From an uncultured Flavobacteriaceae bacterium (lineage in GTDB: Bacteria; Bacteroidota; Bacteroidia; Flavobacteriales; Flavobacteriaceae), in NCBI GenBank assembly GCA_947502635.1, contig CANNAN010000004.1, positions 1 through 64,000 on the forward strand: a DNA stretch of 64,000 nt, given 5' to 3'. The position numbers were made by a program, and so were the translations under genes. How positions within the stretch are numbered: the first letter of the stretch is position 1; every line of letters begins with the position of its first letter. Positions 19,458 to 28,642 of this stretch are shown piece by piece. The notes under the pieces are model-generated. The model was not told the DNA's origin. It ran no database searches and saw only the letters and a program-made list of their open reading frames with translations.

Positions 19458-20318
19458 ATGATTTTAATTATTGATAGTGGTTCTACAAAGTCTGATTGGA
19501 TAGCAGTAGATAGTAATGGTAATCAATTACTGGAAAAAATACGTACTAAAGGTCTTAATCCAGCTATTTTACCCGAAAAAAAATTAAAAAAAATAATTAA
19601 ATCTAACAGTTTATTAAAAGAGCATAAAAACAGCGTAACACATATTTTCTTCTATGGAGCTGGTTGTGGTACAGAAAAACCTGTAGCTCTTTTAAAAGAG
19701 GTCTTAGAATCTATATTTGTCAATGCTCATATTGAAGTAAACGAAGATACTATGGCCGCGATTTATTCTACAATTAATCATGATAAAGAAGCCGCAGTTG
19801 TTTGTATCATGGGAACAGGGTCTAATTGTAGTTACTATAATGGTGAGCAATTAGAGCAACGTGTTGTATCCTTAGGGTATTCTGTTATGGATGATGCTTC
19901 TGGTAATTATTATGGTCGCCAATTAATCAGGGATTACTACTTCAATCATATGCCAGAAGATGTTAAAATAGCTTTTGGTAGTAAATTTAATATGGAGTCC
20001 GATTATATAAAGTATAATTTGTACAAACAACCCAATCCAAATGCCTACCTAGCTAATTTTGCTGAGTTTATGTTTTTGCATAAAGATTCAGAATACACCA
20101 TCAACCTTATCAAAAAAGGTCTCAGATTGTTTGCTACTAACATGATTATGCAATTTAAAGAAGAACTAAAAACTGTTCCTGTGCATTTTGCAGGATCTAT
20201 TGCATACTTTTCACAAGACGAAATAAAAGAAGTTGCTCAAGAAATGGGCTTTATAGTTGGTAACTTTGAACGTAGACCTATTGAGGGGCTAGTGTCTTTT
20301 CATACTAAAAATCTATAG
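19458..20318 (+). CDS. BadF/BadG/BcrA/BcrD ATPase-family kinase (N-acetylglucosamine kinase-like)
   Basis: Start chosen at Met9 of the ORF track because the earlier codons fall within the gap terminator. The 286-residue protein has the ASKHA phosphate-1 motif IIDSGSTKSDW at its start and a second phosphate loop CIMGTGSNCSYY. DDASGNYYGRQLIRDYY follows, typical of Bacteroidetes BadF/NagK-type proteins. It probably phosphorylates an amino sugar such as N-acetylglucosamine, though the substrate is an inference. It stands just after two glycolytic genes but has its own transcript start. Confidence 0.88.
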   Translation: MILIIDSGSTKSDWIAVDSNGNQLLEKIRTKGLNPAILPEKKLKKIIKSNSLLKEHKNSVTHIFFYGAGCGTEKPVALLKEVLESIFVNAHIEVNEDTMAAIYSTINHDKEAAVVCIMGTGSNCSYYNGEQLEQRVVSLGYSVMDDASGNYYGRQLIRDYYFNHMPEDVKIAFGSKFNMESDYIKYNLYKQPNPNAYLANFAEFMFLHKDSEYTINLIKKGLRLFATNMIMQFKEELKTVPVHFAGSIAYFSQDEIKEVAQEMGFIVGNFERRPIEGLVSFHTKNL

Positions 20319-20485
20319 TATAACCTACACTCGTAATTATAACAGGAGCTAAAAGGTTTAGCCTAAACTGCTAGATCTATTAGATTTAGTTTTTTGACTC
20401 GACTATTTAATAGGCTTGTTGCGAAAATAATTACTCATTTTTATTCTATTTATCATATATTTAGTGTGCTGCTGTATATAAGAAA

Positions 20486-21061
20486 ATGAACAACCCTATC
20501 TACAAAAACATAAAAGAAAAAATTAATATTTCTGAGCAAGATTTTAATAATTTTCTTAGTCTTACTAAAAACAGTCAAGTTAAGAAACATGATTTTTTTA
20601 TACACGAAGGAGATGTTACAAAGTATATCGCCTTTGTAAAATCAGGAGTTTTGTATTCTTATACAGTTGACAAAAAAGGTGATAAACATGTTGTTCAAAT
20701 TGCGGTAAAGAATCACTGGATATCCGATTTATTTAGCTTTTTCTCTCAAGAAGTTTCTGTTTTTAATATTCAAGCTATTGAAGATTCAGAAATCACAATA
20801 TTAAGCAAGGATAATTTTGAAAAAGCATGCAATACGATTCCTGCTTTTGAAAAGTTTTTTAGAATTTTAATTCAGAATGCTTATGTAGATTCTCTAAGGC
20901 GCGTTTCAAGAATTTATGGAAATTCTGCTGAAGAGCGCTATCTGAAATTAGTAAAAACGAATCCTCAAATAATTCAAAGTGTCCCACAACATTATATAGC
21001 TTCCTATTTAGGTATAAAACCTCAATCATTGAGTAGAATTAGGAAAAAATTATACAATTAG
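20486..21061 (+). CDS. Crp/Fnr-family transcriptional regulator
   Basis: The 191-residue protein has a cyclic-nucleotide-binding-like beta-roll (residues about 25-115; FFIHEGDVTKYIAFVKSGVL) and a short C-terminal helix-turn-helix (QHYIASYLGIKPQSLSRIRK). Cysteine content is minimal, so it is not an FNR iron-sulfur sensor. This short class is common in Bacteroidetes and usually controls an adjacent gene. The YceI/dioxygenase/MBL-fold genes downstream on the same strand are the natural candidates. Its own terminator separates it from them. Confidence 0.92.
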   Translation: MNNPIYKNIKEKINISEQDFNNFLSLTKNSQVKKHDFFIHEGDVTKYIAFVKSGVLYSYTVDKKGDKHVVQIAVKNHWISDLFSFFSQEVSVFNIQAIEDSEITILSKDNFEKACNTIPAFEKFFRILIQNAYVDSLRRVSRIYGNSAEERYLKLVKTNPQIIQSVPQHYIASYLGIKPQSLSRIRKKLYN

Positions 21062-21082
21062 TAGACTAAAAAGACAATTTCC

Positions 21083-21116
21083 AAGAGCCATTTTATTAAA
21101 AATGGCTCTTTTTTTA
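21083..21116 (+). terminator. Rho-independent terminator after the Crp/Fnr gene
   Basis: AAGAGCCATTTT and AAAATGGCTCTT pair across a small ATTA loop and run into seven Ts. It starts 21 bp after the regulator stop codon. Confidence 0.92.
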
Positions 21117-21206
21117 TCCTTTTTTCATTAGTTAACCTAGGTGAATGCAAGACATTATAACACTTAACATCTTTGTAGTGTAAATAATTTATAAAACAAT
21201 TTTAAA

Positions 21207-21794
21207 ATGAAAAAAGCAATCACATTATTTTTTACAGCGGCGTTAAGTCTAGCAACATATGCACAATCAGCAACCTGGGTTGTTGACCCAAGTCATTCAA
21301 ACGTTAATTTTTCGGTAAGTCACTTAGTTATCTCTGAAGTTGATGGCATATTTAAATCTTTCAAGGGAAATTTAACGTCTAAGTCAGAGGACTTTTCTAA
21401 TGCAAAAATCAATTTTGAAATAGATGCTAACTCTATTGATACTAAAAATGAAAAAAGAGATGGGCATTTAAAATCTGAAGATTTTTTCTATACAGAAAAA
21501 CATTCAAAAATAAGTTTCAAGAGTACTTCTTTTAAGAAACAGAAAAAGAATAAATATATTTTAAAAGGAGACCTAACTATGCGTGGTGTAACCAAAAGTA
21601 TCACTTTAAATGTAAAATATGGTGGTACCATTGCAAATGATGGTTATGGAAATATAAAAGCAGGCTTTATCATCACAGGAGCACTTAACAGAATTGATTA
21701 TGGTGTTGCTTGGAATGCAAAAACAGAACATGGTGGTTTAACTGTTGGAGAAGAAATAAATCTTGTAGTTAAGCTGGAGGTTGTAAAGCAATAA
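21207..21794 (+). CDS. YceI family periplasmic lipid-binding protein
   Basis: The 195-residue protein has a signal peptide ending at TYAQS (about residue 20). The lipocalin-like YceI domain follows: WVVDPSHSNVNFSVSHL at the start, DGHLKSEDFFYTEKHSKISF in the middle, and KGDLTMRGVTKSI then INLVVKLEV at the end. YceI proteins bind isoprenoid or amide lipids in the periplasm. It is the first gene of a plus-strand group with the extradiol dioxygenase and MBL-fold protein, and follows the Crp/Fnr gene. Confidence 0.95.
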   Translation: MKKAITLFFTAALSLATYAQSATWVVDPSHSNVNFSVSHLVISEVDGIFKSFKGNLTSKSEDFSNAKINFEIDANSIDTKNEKRDGHLKSEDFFYTEKHSKISFKSTSFKKQKKNKYILKGDLTMRGVTKSITLNVKYGGTIANDGYGNIKAGFIITGALNRIDYGVAWNAKTEHGGLTVGEEINLVVKLEVVKQ

Positions 21795-21847
21795 TGATTT
21801 TTCAGTCTATTGATTTTTTTAATAGACTGAATTTAACATCAATTACG

Positions 21848-22720
21848 ATGAAAAGAAAAGACTTTTTAAAATCTACGGGACTCACTGCTTTATCCTTACC
21901 TCTTATGAAACTTAATGCTTTTTCTACACTGTCAAGTAACTTGAAATCATCACAGAAAATGCCTTTGATGTTTGTTGGTCATGGAAGTCCAATGAATGCT
22001 ATTGTACAAAACGATTTTCATAAAAAATGGCAAAGTTTAGGTCTGTCGTTACCCGAGCCGCAAGCCATTCTTGTAATTTCTGCACATTGGCTTACCAACA
22101 AATCTACAAAGGTTACTGCGATGTCTACACCTGAAACAATTCATGATTTTGGTGGATTTCCTAATGAGTTATTTCAACAACAATACCCTGCACCTGGTAG
22201 TCCAGAGATGGCAAAATTAACAATCAACCAAATTCATTCTACCATCGTTCATCAAGATATGGAATGGGGGTTAGATCATGGTACCTGGAGTGTTTTAAAA
22301 CCTATGTTTCCACAAGCAAAAACACCTGTTTATCAGTTAAGTATTGATATGTCTAAGCCCATTCAATTTCATTTTGATCTAGGTAAGGAGCTTAAAGCGC
22401 TACGAAGCAAAGGCGTATTAATTATTGGAAGCGGTAACATAGTACATAATCTAATGCAGTTAAGAAGGCATGTTACTTATGATTGGGCCGAAAGTTTTGA
22501 CCATAGTATAAAAACATTTATTGATAAACGTGATTTTAAATCCGTAATAGGCTTTCAAAAACTTGGAAAAGTAGCTGAATTAGCCCATCCTAGTTATGAT
22601 CACCTTTTACCTTTGATGTATACTTTAGGAGCTATGGATAAAAACGAATCCATAGAGTACTTTAATGATAGTTTCGATTTAGGAGCTATTTCTATGCGCT
22701 CTTTATTAATAAGCTCTTAG
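21848..22720 (+). CDS. DODA-type extradiol ring-opening dioxygenase (LigB/YgiD-like)
   Basis: Start moved to Met19 of the ORF track (MKRKDFLKSTGLTALSLP), a Tat-like leader with KRK in place of RR and an apolar core. The 290-residue body matches the LigB-superfamily YgiD class: PLMFVGHGSPMNAI (metal His), VISAHWLT, DFGGFPNELFQQQYPAPG, and GSGNIVHNL. Homologues open catechol rings using zinc or iron. The natural substrate here is unknown. The gene is followed by the MBL-fold gene one base after its stop codon. Confidence 0.9.
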   Translation: MKRKDFLKSTGLTALSLPLMKLNAFSTLSSNLKSSQKMPLMFVGHGSPMNAIVQNDFHKKWQSLGLSLPEPQAILVISAHWLTNKSTKVTAMSTPETIHDFGGFPNELFQQQYPAPGSPEMAKLTINQIHSTIVHQDMEWGLDHGTWSVLKPMFPQAKTPVYQLSIDMSKPIQFHFDLGKELKALRSKGVLIIGSGNIVHNLMQLRRHVTYDWAESFDHSIKTFIDKRDFKSVIGFQKLGKVAELAHPSYDHLLPLMYTLGAMDKNESIEYFNDSFDLGAISMRSLLISS

Positions 22721-22721
22721 T

Positions 22722-23624
22722 ATGTCACATTTCGGGATAAAGAGGTATATCATCACTGTTACTTCTTTTTTTATAGGACAATTTTTTATTTATGCACAAA
22801 CCGCGAATGATCTAAACTCAAAAAAAATGATAAAATTAATTCATGTAAATGGTCCTGTATACAGTATAGAAGGACAAGGAGGCAATATAGGAATTCTTAT
22901 AGGAAAAGATGGTATATTACTTATAGACGATCAATTTGCTCATTTACACGATGCTATAGTAGAAAGTATCTCTAAAATAAGCAAAGAAGAAGTTACATAC
23001 GTTATCAATACACACTGGCATGTAGATCATACCAATGGTAATGAGAAGTTTGGAGCGAAAGGAAGTACAATTATCGCTCAAAGAAATAGTGCTCTTCGGA
23101 TGCAATCCTCTCAAACGATAGCTGTATTTAATCACCAACAAAAGCCTTATGCAGAAATTGGATTGCCCAAAATAAAATTTGATGAACACTATGAATTACA
23201 ATTCAACGAGCAGCATATAGATTTAATAGCAGTAAATCATGCACATACCGATGGAGATTTAATCGTTCATTTCAATGAGGCAAATGTCATCCATACAGGA
23301 GATGTTTTTGTGACCTACGGTTACCCATTCATTGATACGCCCAATGGAGGAAGTATCCAGGGCGTAATTCAAGCTCTAGATAAAATACTAAGCTTATGTG
23401 ACGCTAATACAAAGATTATTCCAGGGCATGGATACATAGCAAGTAAAAAAGATCTAGTCCTTTACAAGGAGATGCTAGAAGTTATTTTAGAACGAGTAAA
23501 AATAGAGAAAAGCAAAGGGAGGACAGTCAATGAAATCCTTTTAACAAACCCAACTAGGGGTTTTAAAAGTGAAAAAATAAATGAAGCTATTTTTGTGAAT
23601 ATTATTTTATCTACATTAAAATAA
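22722..23624 (+). CDS. Secreted MBL-fold metallo-hydrolase
   Basis: The 300-residue protein has a signal peptide (IGQFFIYAQT, cleavage near residue 26). The metallo-beta-lactamase metal motif is THWHVDHTNGNE (HxHxDH). A second metal His lies in NHAHTDGDLIVH and the third in IIPGHGYIAS. Layout matches the general periplasmic MBL hydrolases rather than a specific resistance enzyme, and the substrate is unknown. It starts 1 bp after the dioxygenase stop codon, and the frameshifted EamA gene starts 1 bp after its own stop, so all are probably co-transcribed. Confidence 0.93.
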   Translation: MSHFGIKRYIITVTSFFIGQFFIYAQTANDLNSKKMIKLIHVNGPVYSIEGQGGNIGILIGKDGILLIDDQFAHLHDAIVESISKISKEEVTYVINTHWHVDHTNGNEKFGAKGSTIIAQRNSALRMQSSQTIAVFNHQQKPYAEIGLPKIKFDEHYELQFNEQHIDLIAVNHAHTDGDLIVHFNEANVIHTGDVFVTYGYPFIDTPNGGSIQGVIQALDKILSLCDANTKIIPGHGYIASKKDLVLYKEMLEVILERVKIEKSKGRTVNEILLTNPTRGFKSEKINEAIFVNIILSTLK

Positions 23625-23625
23625 T

Positions 23626-24032
23626 ATGCTTAAAGCTTATTTAATGCTAATTGGTTCTATGTTTTTTTTGGGTCTGAGTAATCTTTTTTTCAAAGAAGTA
23701 GTATTTCTATAGGAGCATCATTAACGACAGTTTGGTATTATATAATTGGTACTATTCTTACTTTGGTTGGTTTTACTTTCAGTAAAGAAAAATTGTTTTT
23801 TAATTTATATGAATTAAAATGGGTTATTCTTTTATCTATCAGCACTTCTCTTAGCGTTTTTCTATTTTCGAAATCAATACAAAGTATTCCTATTTCAATA
23901 GCCTCTACAATTCGATCTATGCCTTTCATAGTAACTATTATTATAGTTTTACTTCTTGGTGATCATGCTTTAAGCTTAAAAAATGGGCTAGGTGTTTTCT
24001 TTGCAATATTGGCCGTTTATTGTATAAAATAA
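23626..24032 (+). pseudogene. EamA/DMT-family half-transporter gene, one-base frameshift
   Basis: The ATG at 23626 opens a frame reading MLKAYLMLIGSMFFLGLSNL and stopping at FKEVVFL. The next frame continues as SISIGASLTTVWYYIIGTIL through FLFSKSIQSIPISIASTIRS to VYCIK at 24032. Adding one T in the TTTTTTT run at 23682-23691 restores a 135-residue, four-helix EamA-type membrane protein. The ORF track shows only the second part (23763-24032). It may be a pseudogene or an assembly error. It lies 1 bp after the MBL-fold stop codon. Confidence 0.75.
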
Positions 24033-24411
24033 AAGTCTTTACTAAACCAAATAGAAATCAATGGTAAAAGCTTCAGATTTTGATAATTATCTAGCTTTTT
24101 ATTATAATACTATGATTAAAAAAGTATAATAAATACTCTACTTCGAGTTGGCAAACAAAAATACCCTATGGAAATTCACTTTGAAATGTAAAAGTGGCAA
24201 ATCAAATAAACACATTAGGGTATACTCTATATGTGTGTTGTGATCTTCTGAAATAAAAACACCAGTATTTAACCTAATAGAATACGTCTTATTCTAATCG
24301 TTATATTTCATAAAAAAGAATCTTTTCTATAATAAATTGTAATTACTGTAACAGGCATCTTTTTGCTGTGTCTAAATTATAAAGTAAGTATTAGTAATAA
24401 AAACAAACTTT
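24033..24411. other. Gene-free stretch
   Basis: The stretch is AT-rich and has only a 22-codon ORF at 24061 with no recognisable content. No element, terminator or RNA gene was seen. Confidence 0.5.
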
Positions 24412-24894
24412 ATGATTTACAAAACACAGTCAAAATTATTATTGGTCATATTATTTAGTATGGTCTCAATTATTAACGCTCAAACAAATAAAACAAAAAA
24501 GATGACCCAAGAACAGCAAGATGTATTAAGTACAATCAATAAAATGACAGAAGCCTTTCAAAACAAGAATATTGATGAAGTTATGACTTGTTATGAACCA
24601 GAAGCAGTCATTGTATTTGAACCAGATTCGCCTATATCAGATTCAAATGCAATACGAGAAATGTTTGAAGCTATGTCAATGATAAATCCGATATTTACAT
24701 TTAGTGGGCATGAAGTGTTTATTATTGGAAATATCGCAACTCATATTACACCTTGGGAAATGACAGGAAAAGCCCCAGACGGAACCGAAATTAAACAAGA
24801 AGGATTATCAATTGCCGTTTTAAGAAAGCAAGAAAATGGAAGATGGTTAATGCTATTAGACAACCCTCACGGACAATTCTTAATGAATCAATAA
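24412..24894 (+). CDS. Secreted NTF2-like (SnoaL/DUF4440-type) protein
   Basis: The 160-residue protein has a signal peptide ending at INAQT (residue about 24). The NTF2-like cone fold is shown by INKMTEAFQNKNIDEVMTCY, PEAVIVFEPDSPISDSNAIR, ITPWEMTGKAPDGTEI and RWLMLLDNPHG. These proteins are often catalytic or ligand-binding pockets, but the role here is unknown. The perfect hairpin just downstream separates it from the sigma factor. Confidence 0.85.
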   Translation: MIYKTQSKLLLVILFSMVSIINAQTNKTKKMTQEQQDVLSTINKMTEAFQNKNIDEVMTCYEPEAVIVFEPDSPISDSNAIREMFEAMSMINPIFTFSGHEVFIIGNIATHITPWEMTGKAPDGTEIKQEGLSIAVLRKQENGRWLMLLDNPHGQFLMNQ

Positions 24895-24902
24895 TATAAT
24901 TC

Positions 24903-24945
24903 TAGCACTATTTTGTCCTTGCAAAACAAAGGCAAAATAGTGCTA
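24903..24945 (+). terminator. Perfect 13-bp hairpin, possible terminator
   Basis: TAGCACTATTTTG and CAAAATAGTGCTA are fully complementary around a 17-base loop. No uninterrupted T tract follows on either strand, so a terminator or other structured element are both possible. Confidence 0.5.
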
Positions 24946-24960
24946 TATTAAAAGTATAAA

Positions 24961-25833
24961 ATGAGCAAAAAATCAATTAATACCACAACTTTAGATACGA
25001 CTTTAATAGAAGAATCTCTTTTAGGAAATAAGGAGGCACTAGAATGTCTTATTAAAAAGCATCAAGACTGGATTTATAATATAGCCTTAACTTTTGTAGG
25101 AGACAAAGATGAATCGGCTGATTTAACACAAGAAGTTTTAATAAAAATTGTTACTAAGTTAGGTTCATTCAAACAAAAGAGCAGTTTTAAAACTTGGGTA
25201 TATCGTATTGTAAAAAACCATTTTTTGAATATGAAAAGAGGGAAATATGAAACTAATGCTCCAACATTCGAGCAATTCGGAGACGGGTTAGATCAATTGA
25301 CTAATGAATCCCTCTCTGATTATTCTTATGATATAGAAGATAAACTTTTAATAAAAGAAGCAAAAATAAGCTGTATGAAGGGCATGTTGTTATGTTTTAA
25401 CAGAGAACAACGAATGATTTATATAATAGGTGAGTTGTTTGGCTTTTCAGATGCTATTGGTAGTGAGATAATGGAAATTTCAAAAGAGAATTTTAGAATT
25501 AAACTACACAGATCAAAAAAGCAATTATATAATTTTATGGATAATAAATGTGGGCTTGTAAATAAAAGTAACCCTTGTCGTTGTGCCAGAAAAACTGCAG
25601 GGTTTATAAAAATGGGATTTGTTGACCCAATCCACCTGCATTTTCAGAAAAATACCATTGCAAATATCAATAAGGTCATTGACAAAAAAATAGAAACATA
25701 TCAAGGAGATGTCATGTCTGAATATCAAAAAATATTTCAAGAACATCCTTTTTTACAAAGTCCAGACAAGTTAGAATCCATAAAGAATTTACTTTCTTCA
25801 AAAACAATAAAGGAGACTTTTAATTTCGATTAA
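24961..25833 (+). CDS. RNA polymerase ECF-type sigma factor with cysteine-rich tail
   Basis: The 290-residue protein contains sigma region 2 (residues about 20-95; DESADLTQEVLIKIVTKLGS and FKTWVYRIVKNHFLNMKR) and region 4 (about 140-195; CFNREQRMIYIIGELFGFSD, then ENFRIKLHRSKKQLYNFM). A C-terminal extension of about 90 residues starts with CGLVNKSNPCRC. This arrangement is seen in a class of long ECF-like sigma factors; the extension may sense a signal or metal. No anti-sigma gene lies next to it. Confidence 0.92.
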   Translation: MSKKSINTTTLDTTLIEESLLGNKEALECLIKKHQDWIYNIALTFVGDKDESADLTQEVLIKIVTKLGSFKQKSSFKTWVYRIVKNHFLNMKRGKYETNAPTFEQFGDGLDQLTNESLSDYSYDIEDKLLIKEAKISCMKGMLLCFNREQRMIYIIGELFGFSDAIGSEIMEISKENFRIKLHRSKKQLYNFMDNKCGLVNKSNPCRCARKTAGFIKMGFVDPIHLHFQKNTIANINKVIDKKIETYQGDVMSEYQKIFQEHPFLQSPDKLESIKNLLSSKTIKETFNFD

Positions 25834-25875
25834 ACCACGTACAAAAGTGTTCGCAGTATATAAAATAATAGTCGG

Positions 25876-26919
25876 TTATTGTTCGGTATAAATTCTATTT
25901 TCCTGTTCATTAACCCTAATAAACGTTGTGCGCTTAGTGAGCTCTTTTAGTCGTTGCGCACCAACATACGTACATGTACTACGTAAACCTCCTAAAATGT
26001 CTTGCAATGTATTTTCTACATCACCCTTGTACGGCACTTCAACCGTTTTACCCTCACTAGCTCTATATTCTGCAACACCACCAACATGCTTGTCCATAGC
26101 AGTGAAGGAACTCATTCCATAAAATTTTCTATAAGATTTTCCTTGTTTCTCAATAACCTCGCCGCCACTTTGGTTATGCCCCGCTAGCATACCTCCAAGC
26201 ATTACAAAATCTGCTCCAGCTCCAAATGCTTTAGCGATATCCCCTGGTGTTGTACAACCGCCATCACTAATTATTTGACCGCTTAAACCATGAGCAGCAT
26301 CTGCACATTCAATAATTGCTGAAAGTTGTGGGTAACCCACGCCAGTTTTAACACGCGTAGTACAAACAGAACCAGGGCCAATACCTACTTTTATAACATC
26401 GGCGCCAGATAGTAAAAGCTCTTCAACCATTTCGCCAGTAACAACGTTACCAGCAATAATAACTTTATCAGGATATTGTTCGCGTGTTTTTTTAACAAAG
26501 TCTACAAAATGCTCTGAATAGCCATTGGCCACATCAATACAGATAAAATTTAGATGTGGGCTAAACTTAAAAATTTCTGCTAATTTTTCAGAATCTTGTT
26601 TACCTATTCCAGTACTTACAGCCACATAATTTTCTTTATTTTGAGGTAAGTTTGATAAAAATAAGTTCCAATCAGAAATGGAATAATGTTTATGAATGGC
26701 AGTGAATAATTTTTTATCAGATAAAGCTTTAGCCATTTCAAAAGTGCCTACGGTATCCATATTTGCTCCCATAATAGGAATACCTGTCCATGTTAACGGG
26801 CTATGTAAAAACTTAAATTCGCGTTCTAAATTAACTTCCGATCTACTTTTTAATGTGGAACGCTTGGGACGAATCATCACATCTTTAAAACCAAGTTTTA
26901 TATCGTATTCTATTCGCAT
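25876..26919 (-). CDS. guaC: GMP reductase
   Basis: The 347-residue enzyme converts GMP to IMP with NADPH. The TIM-barrel IMPDH/GMPR fold shows [19 protein letters not shown] near the N-terminus and the catalytic cysteine loop [34 protein letters not shown] and the [10 protein letters not shown] segment distinguish GMP reductase from IMP dehydrogenase, and CBS domains are absent. Full length. It is convergent with the ECF sigma gene with 42 bp between them. Confidence 0.95.
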   Translation of the reverse strand: MRIEYDIKLGFKDVMIRPKRSTLKSRSEVNLEREFKFLHSPLTWTGIPIMGANMDTVGTFEMAKALSDKKLFTAIHKHYSISDWNLFLSNLPQNKENYVAVSTGIGKQDSEKLAEIFKFSPHLNFICIDVANGYSEHFVDFVKKTREQYPDKVIIAGNVVTGEMVEELLLSGADVIKVGIGPGSVCTTRVKTGVGYPQLSAIIECADAAHGLSGQIISDGGCTTPGDIAKAFGAGADFVMLGGMLAGHNQSGGEVIEKQGKSYRKFYGMSSFTAMDKHVGGVAEYRASEGKTVEVPYKGDVENTLQDILGGLRSTCTYVGAQRLKELTKRTTFIRVNEQENRIYTEQ

Positions 26920-27080
26920 CTACAATCAGATTAATAATTAAGATTATCTTTACTTTAAAAGTACAATTTTTTGAACTTTTAAATGAAACAAATTGATGAT
27001 AAATTACAAGAATTAAATACACTACAATAGTTTTGCTAATTAATTTAATTATAAATAAGTTTGTTTAAACGTACTAATAA

Positions 27081-28499
27081 ATGAGTTTTATCCCACGGTC
27101 AATTAAATCTATTAAAAAAAGAAAAGTCTTATCCTTTTTTATTTTTATTTCTATTGTCACAATTCTATTGGGGGGGTATTTATTTCTTGAAAAGAAAATT
27201 AGTTTAGAGACCATAGCATTATTCTTGTTTTCTCTTACTATAATTCAAGTTTTTGTATTACAATATTTTTTTAAAAATCAATTAAAGAATGATACCAGAC
27301 AGTCAAATTTGTATACACGAATTAATGAGCTAAAAGTGAGTCTTGAAGAGTCTGATAAAATAGCTGAGTATAAATCAATTTATTTAGCAAACATGAGTTA
27401 TGAGGTTCGTACATTACTCAGTACCGTTTTAGGGATGTTAAATATGTTAAAACAAACAGAACTTGATGATGATCAGAAAGCGCAAGTAGAAATTGCAGAA
27501 TATTCTTCAAGGCATCTCGTGCAATTGGTAAATATGGTGACCAATAATGCCAATGTAGAATCGGGAGATATTAAATTAGAATTATTAGCAATCGATTTAA
27601 GATCGGATTTATCTCATCTTTTTAAAGTTTTTGAATACCAAGCTTGGGAAAAAGGTTTAGACTTCGATTTTAAGTTTTTATATGAAGAAAAAGATACCTT
27701 TTCTGTTTTAGGAGATTCGTCTAGGATTAGACAAGTACTAATCAATTTAATTAGCAATGCTATAAAGTTTACGAACTCAGGTAAAGTATCAGTAATAGTT
27801 GATCAAACAGTTAGTATTGACGACGATCTTATAGTAACATTTTATATCAAAGATACTGGTATTGGTATGAAACAAGAAGAAGTTGAATTGATTTTCGATA
27901 ATGCTTCTAGCCCATATAATGCTTCTATAATAAGAGATTATAGGGGAGGAGGTATCGGACTGTCTATTTCTCATCAGTTAGTTAAACTAATGGGAGGTGA
28001 GCTAAAATTAGAAAGTAAAGAAAATGAAGGGTCTACCTTCTATTTTAGTTTACAGTTAAAAAAGACATTAAATATTAAAGCAGAAAGTGTTGAAATAAAA
28101 CCGATTATTCTGAATAAGTTTAACGTTTTGGTAGCGGAAGATAATCGAATGAATCAAAAAGTGATTAAGTTTTTACTAGAACGTCAAGGCGCCGATTGTA
28201 CTTTTGTGAAAAATGGTATTGAAGCTGTTGAACTATATAAAATTTTAGATTTTGATATGGTATTTATGGATATTTATATGCCAGACATGGATGGTTATCA
28301 AGCAACCAAGGCCATTCAGAAAACCGAAAAGTATGCGAATAAAAGCACCCCAATAATTGCTGTATCTGCTAGTGCTTTTGAGGAAGATATTGCTAATGCT
28401 AAATTAGCTGGAATTGATGAGTTTTTAGCAAAACCAATACAAACAGAAGAGCTAAAAGCGTTATTAAGTAAATATGCTAATAAAAATATATCTGATTAA
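27081..28499 (+). CDS. Hybrid sensor kinase/response regulator lacking the phospho-acceptor His
   Basis: The 472-residue protein has two membrane helices (residues about 18-36 and 43-62), a dimerisation domain, an HATPase_c domain and a C-terminal receiver. The H-box reads NMSYEVRTLLSTVLGM at 104-119, with Tyr107 in place of the phosphorylated His and Leu112 in place of the usual Pro. The N-box (Asn226), DTGIGM and GGGIGLSI of the ATP site are intact. The receiver keeps its acidic pair (AEDNRMN), Asp397 in VFMDIYMPDMDG, and Lys451. The ORF is complete, so this is a deliberate or fixed change rather than a broken gene. Confidence 0.93.
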   Translation: MSFIPRSIKSIKKRKVLSFFIFISIVTILLGGYLFLEKKISLETIALFLFSLTIIQVFVLQYFFKNQLKNDTRQSNLYTRINELKVSLEESDKIAEYKSIYLANMSYEVRTLLSTVLGMLNMLKQTELDDDQKAQVEIAEYSSRHLVQLVNMVTNNANVESGDIKLELLAIDLRSDLSHLFKVFEYQAWEKGLDFDFKFLYEEKDTFSVLGDSSRIRQVLINLISNAIKFTNSGKVSVIVDQTVSIDDDLIVTFYIKDTGIGMKQEEVELIFDNASSPYNASIIRDYRGGGIGLSISHQLVKLMGGELKLESKENEGSTFYFSLQLKKTLNIKAESVEIKPIILNKFNVLVAEDNRMNQKVIKFLLERQGADCTFVKNGIEAVELYKILDFDMVFMDIYMPDMDGYQATKAIQKTEKYANKSTPIIAVSASAFEEDIANAKLAGIDEFLAKPIQTEELKALLSKYANKNISD

Positions 28500-28642
28500 G
28501 TTTTGAATTTCATTTATATATGTGACATTTAAGGGACAAATTGCTACAAAAGCTTTCTTTTGACACGAATTTCACGAACTCAATTCTCTGTTCAGTGGTG
28601 AGTTAATAAGTATTACATCTAATAGCGAAGTAGTTTTTTTTC

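Noticed and set aside
23738-23929. Minus-strand ORF opposite the EamA region
   Set aside because: Shadow of the EamA frame, which has clear membrane-helix character.
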